Part shown: positions 22,920-34,500 of the stretch, one piece after another | How the letters are laid out: the number at the start of each line of letters is the position of its first letter | Numbering within the stretch: the first letter of the stretch is position 1 | Assembly: GCA_028622995.1 (NCBI GenBank) | Contig: JAJQJQ010000010.1 | Location: 2,108,001 to 2,172,000, forward strand | DNA length: 64,000 nt | Direction of reading: 5' to 3' | Source of the DNA: Panagrolaimus kolymaensis | Lineage: Eukaryota > Nematoda > Chromadorea > Rhabditida > Panagrolaimidae | Translations under genes and position numbers: made by a program | Notes under the pieces: generated by a model | What the model was told of the DNA's origin: nothing | What the model saw: only the letters and a program-made list of their open reading frames with translations | Database searches by the model: none

Positions 22920-25093
22920 ATGACTCTTAATGAATATTCCTTTCCATGGGAAAGAATAGCAAAAGAAGAGATTTTGAATAACAATATTGAGATGAATTTC
23001 CCAGCTTTTGTAAACACAACAACAGCCAGTGATAATGCTGATCCTTATTATCCCAATATTACTGAAGGTTTAGGAGTGATTGGAACTGATGAAGAAGTAA
23101 GAGTACTCAAATTATGGAGTAAAGGAATCAATCAACATTAAAACTTTTTATTATCAGAAAAACCTAGTTTTTAAAAAATTTGAAAATCCTTTTTCGGTGA
23201 GCAACGTTTATAAATTCTATCATTTTGCAGATGGATTTGTCCCATATTTCAAATGCAGACTTTTATAATCCCACACCACCACCATCCTCGTCGGTACCAC
23301 CAAATGTTAAAGACATACAGAAAATTCAAATTGAAAAAAATGTGTAAGCGTATTTTTAACAAATTTACCACCACTTTTTTTTTTTATCACTAACCGTAAC
23401 TTGTGTAAAAAAAGTTTCCTTCTTTCGTTACAAACATAAATTTGTTTATTTTAGTTGTAAGAAAAAGAAACGTAATCGTCGTAGTAATGGACCTGATTAT
23501 TTGAAGCATCGCCTTGTTCCTTTAAGTCAATGTGAATTTAGCGTAAACGATAATGGAACTTCCCGTATTCTTGTTCGGGATAAAAGCAATTCATCCATTG
23601 GTCGAATTTATGCTTTTCATACGAGAAATAATAAAAATGAAACGATATATTATTGTAAGGTTTGTAAACCAGAAAGATATATTCCTGTTACGGTTTGTGA
23701 TGAAGGCAAAAGGGTTTATGAAGCGCCATATGAAAGACATTTGTCACAATGCATTCCACAAAATTTTGCATTATTACATGTTGAAGGAAATCAAATTCAT
23801 CGAAAACCCAAAACGTACGTTGGATTCCTTGTTTTTTTTGTTTTTAAAAATGATTTTGTAGGACCAACTCATCATTTACTGCTTCAGGCTCATCTTCAAG
23901 ACTAAAAGCTTCCCTCAAGTTACGACTACAAAGTTTAAAAACGAATGAAACACGAAAACGCTCTAAATCTCCTAGCTTCAGACACGGCGGGCATGTAAAA
24001 ATTGAAAGTATGTGCATTGTCCCCGATGGATATTGGAATATGGAAAATCCAGATAAAATCGACAAAGAATCGAATTTATGGATATATAGTGATGCAGAAA
24101 ATAAATTTGGAAGAGAATTTGGATTTCGTTATCCTTTTAAAGGTGGCTATGTTTTTTACTGTAAAAGTTGTAAAAGACTTACAAAGACTGGCCAAAAAGC
24201 AAAAGCCTTTTTTCAAACTTACAATGGAAATATTGTTATTAAAGAGAGCAAACACTATACTACTTGTAAACCCTATGACCCCAAATCAACCCAAGAACTG
24301 TCTCATGCAAATGTCGTTGTTAAAGAACAGAAAAGGTAAGGATTTTTAAAAGGTTTATTAAGCCTCTAAAAATTTTCTTTGTTTAAAACTTTTATTTTTT
24401 AGACCATCTCAAGCTCCAATTGTTATTGATATCAACATGGAAGAACCATTCCCAAATATACCACGTGCAGCAGAAACTTCCATTTTAATTTTGAAACCGA
24501 TTATTTTGTTACCTGGTCAAAGTGTATATTATTCAGGTCCAACAGCTGCATTAATTCTTGATTGTGCTGAAAAATTTGGATTTGAAATTAAACCACTTGA
24601 TTTTTGGACAAATATTCGCTGTATTTTGGAAATTAAAAGTGGCTATATTCCATCACAAACTCATCCTATCAATGCAGATAGTGATTCAGGATTTCGTGGA
24701 ATTTCTTTATTTTTAACAGGTAGCGAAGAAAATTATAGTCGCATAAGAATGGCTTTAAAAAAGTATTTTTTGCAAAACTTCAAGCAAGGTAAATTTTAAG
24801 TTTTCCTTCACCTTTATTCACCTATATTAATTTTGTTTTCAGAAACACTTTTCGCAGATGGAATGGCTCTTACTGCAGAAGTTTATCAAGAAACTCTCGT
24901 AGCTGAAGAACTTACAAATCTTCAATTAGCAATCATATGCCAAATGATAAAAATCCGTATAGGAGTTTTCAATGGAAAGAACCTTGAACTATATGGAAGT
25001 TGGCAAGATTGTTCACTTCCTTCAATGCTTTTACAAAAAACCATCGATGGTAAATTTGAGCCTGTTTTAGCAATCAAAGAATATATTCCTTAA
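22920..25093 (+). CDS. Tandem CX2C/HX3C-module protein with a degenerate OTU-like domain
   Basis: Six exons in phase: 22920-23096, 23231-23343, 23455-23814, 23862-24335, 24403-24788, 24843-25093 (586 aa). After a Pro/Ser-rich and basic (KKKKRNRR) N-terminus come two similar modules. Each has an aromatic-CX2C (C164/C167; C317/C320), then 24 or 27 residues, then HX3C (H192/C196; H348/C352), suggesting duplicated zinc-binding units. They are separated by a Ser/Lys/Arg-rich linker (TRKRSKSPSFRHGG). Residues about 458-586 look like an OTU cysteine-protease fold: DSDSGFRGISLFLTGSEENYSRIR aligns by eye with the OTU motif D-G-x-C-x-F-R-A, placing Ser470 (24686-24688) where the catalytic Cys should be. 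The usual C-terminal His is also not seen (FEPVLAIKEYI ends the protein). I infer a catalytically dead OTU-like domain, probably in a nuclear protein. The start follows a splice acceptor at 22896; an upstream coding exon cannot be excluded. I do not recognise the full architecture. Confidence 0.8.
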
Positions 25094-25313
25094 TTCTTTT
25101 TCTTTCATTATTTTCTTAAGGTTTCTATGTTGCGCTTGTAATTGATTGTAAATAAAAACTAAAATTATGTAATTTTGTTTATCTTTTCATATTTTGAAAC
25201 AGCGAGTCGTTCGATTGCTACACGTGTACTTGTGTAATATTAAAATTTAAATATTCTTTTATTATTTTTTCGTGCAATAAATAAACAATAAATTAATATT
25301 TTTCCTTTTAACG

Positions 25314-26977
25314 TTATTTAAAGCCTGTATTAAACCCTTTAATTTCATTTTCAATAGCATATGCCCTATATAAACTTGATTCTTCTTCAGCTGGTTGTTT
25401 CCTCTGATATGTCATGGGACGAGGAATTGGTCTCTGATAATTTTGTGGTGTAAAATTTAGAGGAGCTGCATGCAACATAAAGAACCTCCTCCTTTGAAAA
25501 CAATCGAGAACATCTACATCGATGGCTCGATTACAGGACAAGCCCCCGTCGACTGCTAAAAATATTATCATAATTAAATTATTTCTATTTAGCGGCTTAC
25601 AAGTACAAACCACAGTGCCACAGCTTTTAGGGCAAAGTTGTCTCACACGTTGCCAACTTCTATCGCATAAGCCGTCCAAAGCCCATTGGCAACAATTTAA
25701 AGATAAATCTTCCACGGCTCTTGATTGTTCAATACTATAAAAAGGCCGATGCGGTAATTTATTATCCAAATCCATCCATGACCATGGTTTTCTTTGTTTT
25801 AATGTTCCAGTTCCCCTAAAAGTTAAGCTTTGAAAGAAAATGCCTAACAATAAAATACAAACATCATTGACATGAAATAGGAGGAAGGCTGCTGTGTTGT
25901 GTCGTAAATCTCATTATTGGGTATAAATGGAGGTTCAGTGTTTTCGAAAAAATCTTCTGTTTTACTTTGATATTGGCCTCCTCCCGCTGTTTCACCCCAA
26001 GTTGAACTCATTTTTTGTTGAGAATCAACATTCCTTTCATCTTCATAATCCGGTGGCATAGTCGTAAATGGAGCTGTTATAGAATTTTGCATTAACTAAA
26101 AAATTGTAAACTAGATTAAATTTTTCTAAATAATTATTGACACATTTTTAAAAATCAAAAGAACTAATTATTCGAATAATTTTTTGCAAAAGTTTCAAAA
26201 CCTACATTTGGAAGATCTGTTGGAGGAGCAAAATATGGCTGTACTGTCTCCATTAGCGGTGGTGGCATAGTCGTGGTATCATATTCAGAAAGTGGATTAA
26301 TAGAAGGCGGCAGAGGTTCATAAGCAGGAGCCATGGGTTGCGAAAATTCAGGATCTCGAAAATTTTGAGATACAGGAGCTTGAAGATTATTATTTTGTGT
26401 CACGGGAGAGAAAAATGGTGTTGTTGAAGGAACCGCCAAAGGCATTTCTGGCTCCATTCCTGGCATTTCACCCTCGTCAATAATGTCATTACTAACTTCT
26501 TGTTTGAAAGCACTTGGTGGAGGTGGAGATGGAGTAGTCAAAGGAGCTAAAGGCAGCTGTAAAGCAGGAATATCTGGATCCAAATTTAGCATTTGTTTTA
26601 TTTTATCCTTGCAAGCAAGAGGCACTACAAAAACGACTTTCATTTATTTAGAAATAGGTATTTTAATAACCTACAATTTAGGCATCTTTGTCCAGGGAAA
26701 GTTGTTCTATCCGCTCTTTCTTGGCATAACTGCGAAGAAATATCACAATCTATTTGACAATCATCTAACGCTGGTAGCCAATTTGGCTCAATAAATGGAT
26801 CACCACCTATGAAATTTTGTCTACTGTTTCATTATTCTAATAAATTCCAAACTTACATAGTGCTTCGTTAGCCATAATAAATTGAAATATGGGTCTAACA
26901 ACATTTTCACAAAATATAATACTAAAATAATAATTAAATAAAATGAAAATAATAAATAATAAATTTTTAAATATCAT
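25314..26977 (-). CDS. Secreted proline-rich protein with a ShK-like cysteine module
   Basis: Six exons in phase on the minus strand: 26977-26857, 26806-26675, 26624-26206, 26095-25863, 25815-25601, 25555-25314 (453 aa). A hydrophobic signal peptide (MIFKNLLFIIFILFNYYF) is followed by a Cys-containing segment (DDCQIDCD ... CQERAD ... RCLNLPLAC) and then by about 200 residues rich in Pro, Thr, Ser and Met with repeated TTMPP-like motifs, probably extended and O-glycosylated. Near the C-terminus is CCQWALDGLC...QLCPKSCGTVVC (about residues 343-372), close to the nematode ShK/SXC pattern. The tail has VDVLDCFQRRRFF. Introns were placed by phase. The fifth intron (25556-25600, 45 bp) has no in-frame stop, so retention would add 15 residues. 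Likely a cuticle or extracellular-matrix protein; function not known. Confidence 0.75.
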
Positions 26978-29262
26978 TTGAGATCTAAAATTTAATATTT
27001 GCGAATTATATAAAAAATGAAGAGAGATTTGTATAAGCCAAAAAAAGAAGATGAAAATCACGATTATGCAAAATCGAGGATATTACATATTTTTTATTTG
27101 TGATACGTGAAGATGATGGTGGTGAAAACCGATCCGTGAAGAAAACTTTAAAATAACTGTGACCAAACCATGATGAAAATGGGCTCAAGTGCATCGCAAA
27201 AAAAGTATATGTTTACAAAAAAAAATTTAAATACTGAGGGAAAAAAGTGAAAAAAGGTGTCAGTGGTCGAGTGAGAATATTCAAGGGTTAAAAAACTTAT
27301 TTAAAAATAACTCAAGAACCAAAAAATTATCTTTCAAAAGAAATATGTAATTCTGATCAGTAATTTAACAAAATAGCATAAATTTTTGAATAAATGGTAA
27401 AAACGAAAAGAAAAAAAACAAATAAAAACTGTCGAACATCAAACACTTGAGAACAATGAAAGAAGTACAACTACCGTAAAGAAGGACCCATTGCCGCCGA
27501 CAGGCAGTAGTTTAATATTTGAACAATTCTTTTTTTGAACGAATATTTGTAAAATAACAAAGTAATCTGTTTTTTCTTCTTATATTTGTTTAAAATTATT
27601 TAATATAAAACCAAACGTCCAAATGTCTAGCATATAAAAAAAGTATGCATCCACCGACCTAAATAAAAAAATTAGTCACAAAAAAAGAACGGATAGTGTT
27701 AATAAGCGAGTTATGATCAAACATGTCATCATGTCATGTTGCTCCCATAAAGTGTATTAATAATTATAACAGTCAAAAAGTACATTTGTACATGGTTATC
27801 GATGACAACTTTTTTATAACATGCTAAATTTGTCTTGCATGACAATTGGTTGATTTCAGGCTATGGATCATTTCAAAAATAACAAAATGTCGGACGAGGT
27901 TAAAAAAAAGCAACAAAACACAATAAAAGAAGCGACATCTTCGAAATCAATCAATTTTATAAAGAAAACATTAAAATCTCTCGTTGTAGCATTTTACCTT
28001 TTCTAATACAATAAAAACGTAACGCAAAATGTTTTTTACAAATTTGCTACAATTAAAATTTCTGCAGCATATTTTTTATTATGCAAGTTACCTTAATCTA
28101 AAGAGTGAACTGAATGAACGACAGTCCACGATTTTATGAATAAAAAGAAGTTGTAAGTAAACACTAAAAAAAGAAAAGAAAAAAACAACTGTCAGGTAAA
28201 AATTACAGAGAAAAAAATCTCTAAACCTTTTCAGTTTATAAATGTATTGTTGCAATAAACCTTTTTCCCTTTATTTAATCAAGTTAGTTTTATCCAAATT
28301 CAAATTATGCTAATCATTGTCTCTTTGCAATTTTCTCATGTAGTTACATATTTTATTTAGGACAAATACCGATGCTTTCTTTTTTTGGAATTTAAACAGA
28401 ATAATAAAAGAAAGAAAATAGTTATTGCGAAATAATAATAAAAACTGATTCAACTCCGATGGCATTTCAAGCGTACATTCTTTTGCTTATTTCGTAACAG
28501 CTTGCGCAAGAAAAATAGTTACAAAAGTTATGAAACACTGATTTTCCCATACTTTTTGATTGAGCAAAAGCAAGGTCGGAAATTTTATGTGCTTTTTTGT
28601 CTCTAATATTAAAAGCGTCTACCAAAGAAGCAAAAAAAAAACTCAATGCCATTATTGTCTCAGTATTTTATTTATTTTTTTGTGATTCATTCATTTTCAA
28701 TTTTCTTCGGGTAAGAAACTCATCTTTTCTTCCAGTTAGATTTTTAATGTAAAAGTTCGATTTTTTCTTGCGCGCCTCTATGAAATAAACATTTATTTAT
28801 TATTAACCGAAGATACACAAACCTGTTGTCTGATATCACTGATAATTTTATTATTTTTTGCTTCTGCGCATGTTATAACTTTCTCTTTCTCCCCTCCCAA
28901 AGTTGCTGCTGCTGCTGTGAAGCGAAAGTGGTGGTTGTGGCGATTCATCTTTCTATAACGATGGGGTTTACTTTGATTTCTTTCGTCACAATAGTTTTTC
29001 CAAACACTTTGTCAATATTAATTTTTTCCTTTACCCATCATTTATTTTTCTCTTATTCTGTTATGTTTACTACTTTTTGTTCATCTAAAAATGACATTTT
29101 GAAACATTATTTTATTGATTTGTTATCTTAAACAATATCAATTAAGGTGTATGTAAATTTTTGTTAAAGAAATGCAATATTTTCCTTATTATTTTGAAGC
29201 AATGAAGGTTTCATTAATATTACTTATTTTAACATTTTAATATTTACTTTTAGTTAATAAAA
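26978..29262. other. Long divergent intergenic region, no gene seen
   Basis: About 2.3 kb between two divergent genes encoding signal-peptide proteins. AT-rich, with short low-complexity frames only. I found no tRNA-like B box or microRNA-like perfect hairpin, though short RNA genes could be missed by eye. Confidence 0.5.
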
Positions 29263-30514
29263 ATGCAAAAAATTAGTTTTTGTATCAGTTTACTTTTATT
29301 TGTTATTATTGATTTTGGAATAGGAGATGGCTCTTCCTCAAATGATAGCAAGTCGATTGATTCCTTTAATAATGATTACGCAACTGGAATCGCAATAGAC
29401 AGTGTGCCAATGAATGATTCTGAAGTTACAAAAAATTTAACGTATGTAATTTTTTAAAGCAGTATGTTTGCAAGAATTTGTTTTTTAAGTAAAAGGTTGA
29501 GAAGAAGAGACATATTAAAAACTACACCTAAATATTGCGCTAATAACGGAACTTATGAATATGGCAGGTGTCGATGCAAGTATCCATATACGGGTTCAAA
29601 ATGTCTTGATTTTGCATGCGGTAAGCAAACACCCATCCCAATTTTAAAACCATTCATAATCTTGCATATTTTAAGAACATGGGTTATCTGTGGGTGCACG
29701 ATATGATCCTGAAAGTCCGATATTTGGAAAGCGGTGTCTTTGTGATGATGATTGGTCAGGAGATTTGTGCAATATTCCGATTGCAGATCAATGCAATGAA
29801 AGAGGCCAATATATTAACGGGCATTGTCGATGCTTAGATTACTATTTTGGTAGTCGTTGTCAATATGTTGGTAAATGTGAACATGGTAAACTTAATGAAG
29901 GTGTTTGTAATTGTGATTATGGATGGGAAGGCGATTATTGCAATAAAATTGTTTGTCATCATGGATATACTAGTAAACGTAGTTCAAATAAAATGTAATT
30001 AAAGATTAATTGTCGTTTCAGCTCCCGAAGCAAATTACTCTGCATGTGTTTGTCCTCCGCGTCATACGGGTCAATTTTGTGATGAATGTTTATTAACTGG
30101 GCCTCACATTCTTGCATATCCAAATTGTACCAAAGAAATGGTACCTAAAATGGCTAAAATGTCGAGGGAGAAAGCTCATGGACAAGTAAACTCAAATATT
30201 TTTGAAAACTTTGACCTCATATTTTAGATAATGTCCCGCCTTCTATATATTGGAGTTGCAGTGGCTGCACTTTTCTTTCTTTTTGTTGGAATGTGGATTC
30301 TAAGATGGGGGCGAAAAAGAAATACTGAAGATGGAAATTCACCAAAAAGAGAATCCCCACTTCCACCAGGGCACGTTGATCTTCAATTGCTGGTTCGCCA
30401 AAAATCCAAGGAAATAAGGTTCAAAAGAAGAAGTTTACAAAATCTTTTTTGATTGATTGAATATTTTCCAGAATCAAACCAAATGGATTTCTCGAATATC
30501 ATCATTCGACTTAG
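29263..30514 (+). CDS. Type I membrane protein with EGF-like repeats
   Basis: Six exons in phase: 29263-29441, 29490-29620, 29676-29972, 30022-30185, 30228-30418, 30472-30514 (334 aa). A signal peptide (MQKISFCISLLLFVIIDFG) is followed by an Asn/Ser-rich stretch and a dibasic run KRLRRRD that could be a furin-type cleavage site. Then come about five EGF-like units with CxC...GxxC spacing: CANNGTYEYGRCRCKYPY, CLCDDDWSGDLC, CNERGQYINGHCRC, CEHGKLNEGVCNCDYGWEGDYC, CVCPPRHTGQFCDEC. One membrane span (LLYIGVAVAALFFLFVGMWIL) leads to a basic cytoplasmic tail. The short final exon (tail RIKPNGFLEYHHST) is inferred from a phase-matched intron; without that splice the frame ends at 30452. The second-intron acceptor has two in-frame choices (29475 or 29490). 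Likely a cell-surface adhesion or signalling protein; no specific orthologue recognised. Confidence 0.82.
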
Positions 30515-31507
30515 TAATCTATTATAAACCCATTAATGATCTACCAATCTGATGTGTGACGCATTCACATCCATTTCATGCTTTAAATTATTGTTATTGT
30601 TGAATCTCTTTCGTTGTTTTATAAATTGATTATTTTGTTTTTCTTAACCATAAAATTGTTAACTATATTTAAAAAATTTATTATTTTTTGTTTAAGCGCA
30701 AAGTAAAATTAATATTAATTTTAAAGAATAATCAAATTTAGAAATTAAAAAAACAGATCACTGTACACAATCTTGGGCATTCGTAGCGCAATTTAGAACA
30801 AATACAATAAATAAAATTTTATTCAAATTGCAGAATTACAAATAAAAAAACAGACAGGAAAAACAATAATCATCAAAACAATGCGCAGGAATATTATTAT
30901 TGCAAAGGAAAAAAAAGCGGGCATTTAATGACCCGTTAAGAGAGACAATAATAAAAAAAGGGCAGAGAGGTGGAAAAAAATATGATAAACAATTTATTAA
31001 AAAAAGAAGACAAAAGGAGAAAAAAACAATATTTTCGATTAAAGTATTGTTTTTTTTTTATAAACAGTTAAAAAACCCGAAATTCTTGAGAGAGAGAAAA
31101 TAACAGAAAATTTAAATATAAAACTTGTTAGTAAAATTAAATATAATTATATGTAAAAATTATGAATGTTGTGAAACAAAATAGATTTAGATAGTATTCA
31201 ATGTAATTTGACGAAGTTTTTGGAATATAGGAATCCATGGTTTTTGATGAAAATTGAAAATTACAGAACTTTAAAAAAAACGACTACTAAAAAGACAACA
31301 AAAAACGAAAACAAAAACCACAGAAAATGCACAACCGCAAGAATAATAAAAAAATTATATTTTCGTCACATCACACACATACTTTTTTGCCAAAAAGCTA
31401 TTATTGTTTCTCCAAGTTAAAAAAATATTAAAATAAAAATTAAAGAAGCGTTTTAATTCGGTATTGAAAGCCGCGACAACCATGTCATTTTTTTGAGTGT
31501 AAAATTG
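30515..31507. other. Convergent intergenic spacer, no gene seen
   Basis: About 1 kb of A-rich sequence between the 3' ends of the EGF-repeat gene and the tweety-like gene. The Lys-rich frames at 30900-31420 reflect poly-A composition. Confidence 0.55.
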
Positions 31508-34500
31508 TTAAACTTCAAATTCTTCTCGATAATTATTGTTATAGCGATAAGGATCTTCATTTTGTTGCGGGTATAAGGTTGAACGAAGCATGCTTAAATA
31601 AAAAATTACTAATAAAATTACGGTCACAACAAGAACGATGCAAGGGTTAGTATTTTTTTCATTTGGTTAATAATTAAATTTTTTTACAGCAAAAATAAAA
31701 AGAAATGTAGCGATTGCGTTAGGTTATTTAAATTTTTTGAGGTAGAAGTATTTGTTTCTTTCTTTTTTTGAATGTAAAAAAGATAGGAAAAAATATAGAG
31801 GAGGGACAAAGTTAATAAAGAAATTAGATGAACCTGTTGCCTGTGGCTGCAGAAACTGAATTATTTCCTGAACCGATGGGTGCTGTTGCATTTGATCGCT
31901 GCCAATTATTATCAAGTAATGGTAGAGTTTGATTATTATGTTGTCCAAGAATGATATTAGTTGCGGTGGTGGTTGAAGTTGATGGCTCATTTTGATCTCT
32001 ATAAATTTGGTTAAAAGTATGAAAAAAGAAATTATTTTATAGCCAACATTCAAAATCAAAAAAGAAGAAATCAAAAAACAGAGAGTTAAATTTAAAAAAA
32101 GCATTTAATTTTTTTTGTGCAAATTGAATTTATTTTTTCTTGCTAAAATCGAAAGAGTTAGGAAAAAAAAGTTTTAAATAAAAAGTGAATTGTGTGCGCA
32201 CAGAAAGTAAATACAAAAAATAAATAATTATTATTTAAAATAATTATTACTCGAAATTTACATATATTATATTTGCGGAGATGCATAGTCTTTGAGCGTA
32301 TAAATAGGGACATAATAACTGTAAAAAATTATTTGGCGAAAAAAAACAAAGCTTTTTTTCTTCAAAAAGCAACAAAAAAATAATAATAAAAGCTTTTACA
32401 ATATTAAAAACAACTTTGGCACTTACGAGCTTGGAGGGAATCGGCTTCGATGATTAAAAACATGAGTGCCATAAATATCTGCAGGGATGACGGTATCTTG
32501 AGGACGATAAAATGGATCATCATCTCCAACTTCGATATAATCAGATGGACTAAAAAAGTAATACAAATTTACAATAAACAATTACACCAAAAATTTAGCT
32601 TCTGAATAAACTAACAGTCTATTAAACAAATACCACGTTTGGCTAACAACTATTAACAAAATAAACATGAAGAATCCGAGTAAAAGAGTAGAAAGAAGCA
32701 TAACGAATGAACCAATTCTGAAAAAAAAAGATTCTTTTATTCACAAAAGTAGCAGTGAAAGAGATAGCTTACACAGCATCTTTGCATACACCTTGTTTAG
32801 CAGCATGGATATCATTTTGCATTGTGTAGCATGAAAGAGTGGATTCCAAAGCTCCAATATTTTTGAATGATTGAGTTATATCATTTTCAATGAGATGAAT
32901 GGTATCACTGAGTTCAGATGAGCTGTTAAACAGGGCAGTTAACATAGTTTCTAATTTTCCTTCCATATTTTGAATTTCATTAAATCGATCACTTATTTCA
33001 TTGATGGGCAAATTTGGAGGGACATTGCTTTCCGTAACTTTACAAGTTTGATAAAACATCATTGCTTTATAAACTTCAGGGCGAAGATGACGATTAAGGA
33101 ATTCATCATGTGTGGCACAAAGATCTGCATGCATTATTGTTACTGGTAATACTAATGCAATTAAAGCCCATGTTACTATAAATGTAACAATTCCAAATGC
33201 ACTAAATGTTATTGAACCCTTTCGAGATTGGCGACAAAATGAAATAACTCCAATGAATAAAACTGCGATAATAATGGATGGCAAAACAACATAAAATGTC
33301 CATCTGAAAATATAATTAATTAATGATGGCTTATTTGTTACAAAAATAAATGTTTCGAGAGGGAGAAAACATAAGAGCGACAAAAAAAAACAATCAATTT
33401 AAAAGCATTAAAAAAATTGAACAAAAATGTTTTTAAATAATACTCATTCATCATCTTTATTGTCAAAGCTTTTTCCTGCATTTTTGTTTTGGTTGCTGCT
33501 TAATAATCTCTGCTCTTATTTTTATTTTTGCAAATTTTTTCCTTTCTCCTTGAAAATTCAATTGTGTTATTTTTCTTTTATTAATCGAACAACAAAAACG
33601 GCAAGCATATGAGCTTCCTGTCACCGCTGTTAGTTTTGTCAAAAAATTAAAAATTTCATCGAAAAAAGAGCAAAATTGTAATTTTTTTGGCTTTGAAAAC
33701 AGCTAAACGTTTATTTTTGGAAGGTAAAAGAAAAGGAGCTATTATTGATCAGAATTGAAAATAAAAAAAGTATATATAATTAGATTACTGATTTTCGAGC
33801 GACAATTTGCAATTTGTCTTTTTTTTGTTATGCCATAATTAATTCCACTTTTTTCTTTGTAATTTAATCCAAGCCATATGGCATTGAAATAACGAAAAAC
33901 AATTGAAGGAACAGAGTGTGGTCATTTTTTTTTCAGAACAATACTCCCTCACTTTTCTTGGTGCAATTTTAAAAAAAGGAAAAAAGAGAAATCAATATGG
34001 TTGGTGAAAATACACACTAACTCATTACTTCATGAGTGCACTCTTCCTCCTAAACCCGTCACTTTTTTTTTCTTTTTTAGCTTTGCCGCCGACAAAAAAA
34101 AGATATATTTGATGTCCGTTTTTTTACTAATAGCGCAAAGTAATGCAAAAGCAAAAAAAGTAGATGTAATGTTTATCGACAAAAACAAAAAATGGCTATT
34201 GTTGTTTTTCATTGATGCATACTGTTTTATTTTTATTTTTTGAAAAAACAAAATGTGCCGTCTGGTGACTGACTGATGGTGAGAGAGCAGCAAGCGAGAT
34301 CACTGTCATATCGTCAAGACATGATCGAGGTCAAAAAATATTCTATTCGGCACTCATTTCTTTTTCTCTTTTTTTTTAAATTAAGGCAATAAAAGAAAAG
34401 AAGGCATTACAAACAGACGCGCGCATTATTTTTTTCTTCAAAAGCTCAAGATAAAATATCTTGATTCATTATTCCATTCCTTTTTGTAAAGAGGCGACGA

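Noticed and set aside
25522..25740. Plus-strand open frame opposite the ShK-like gene
   Set aside because: Antisense shadow of the minus-strand exons, which have in-phase introns and a signal peptide.
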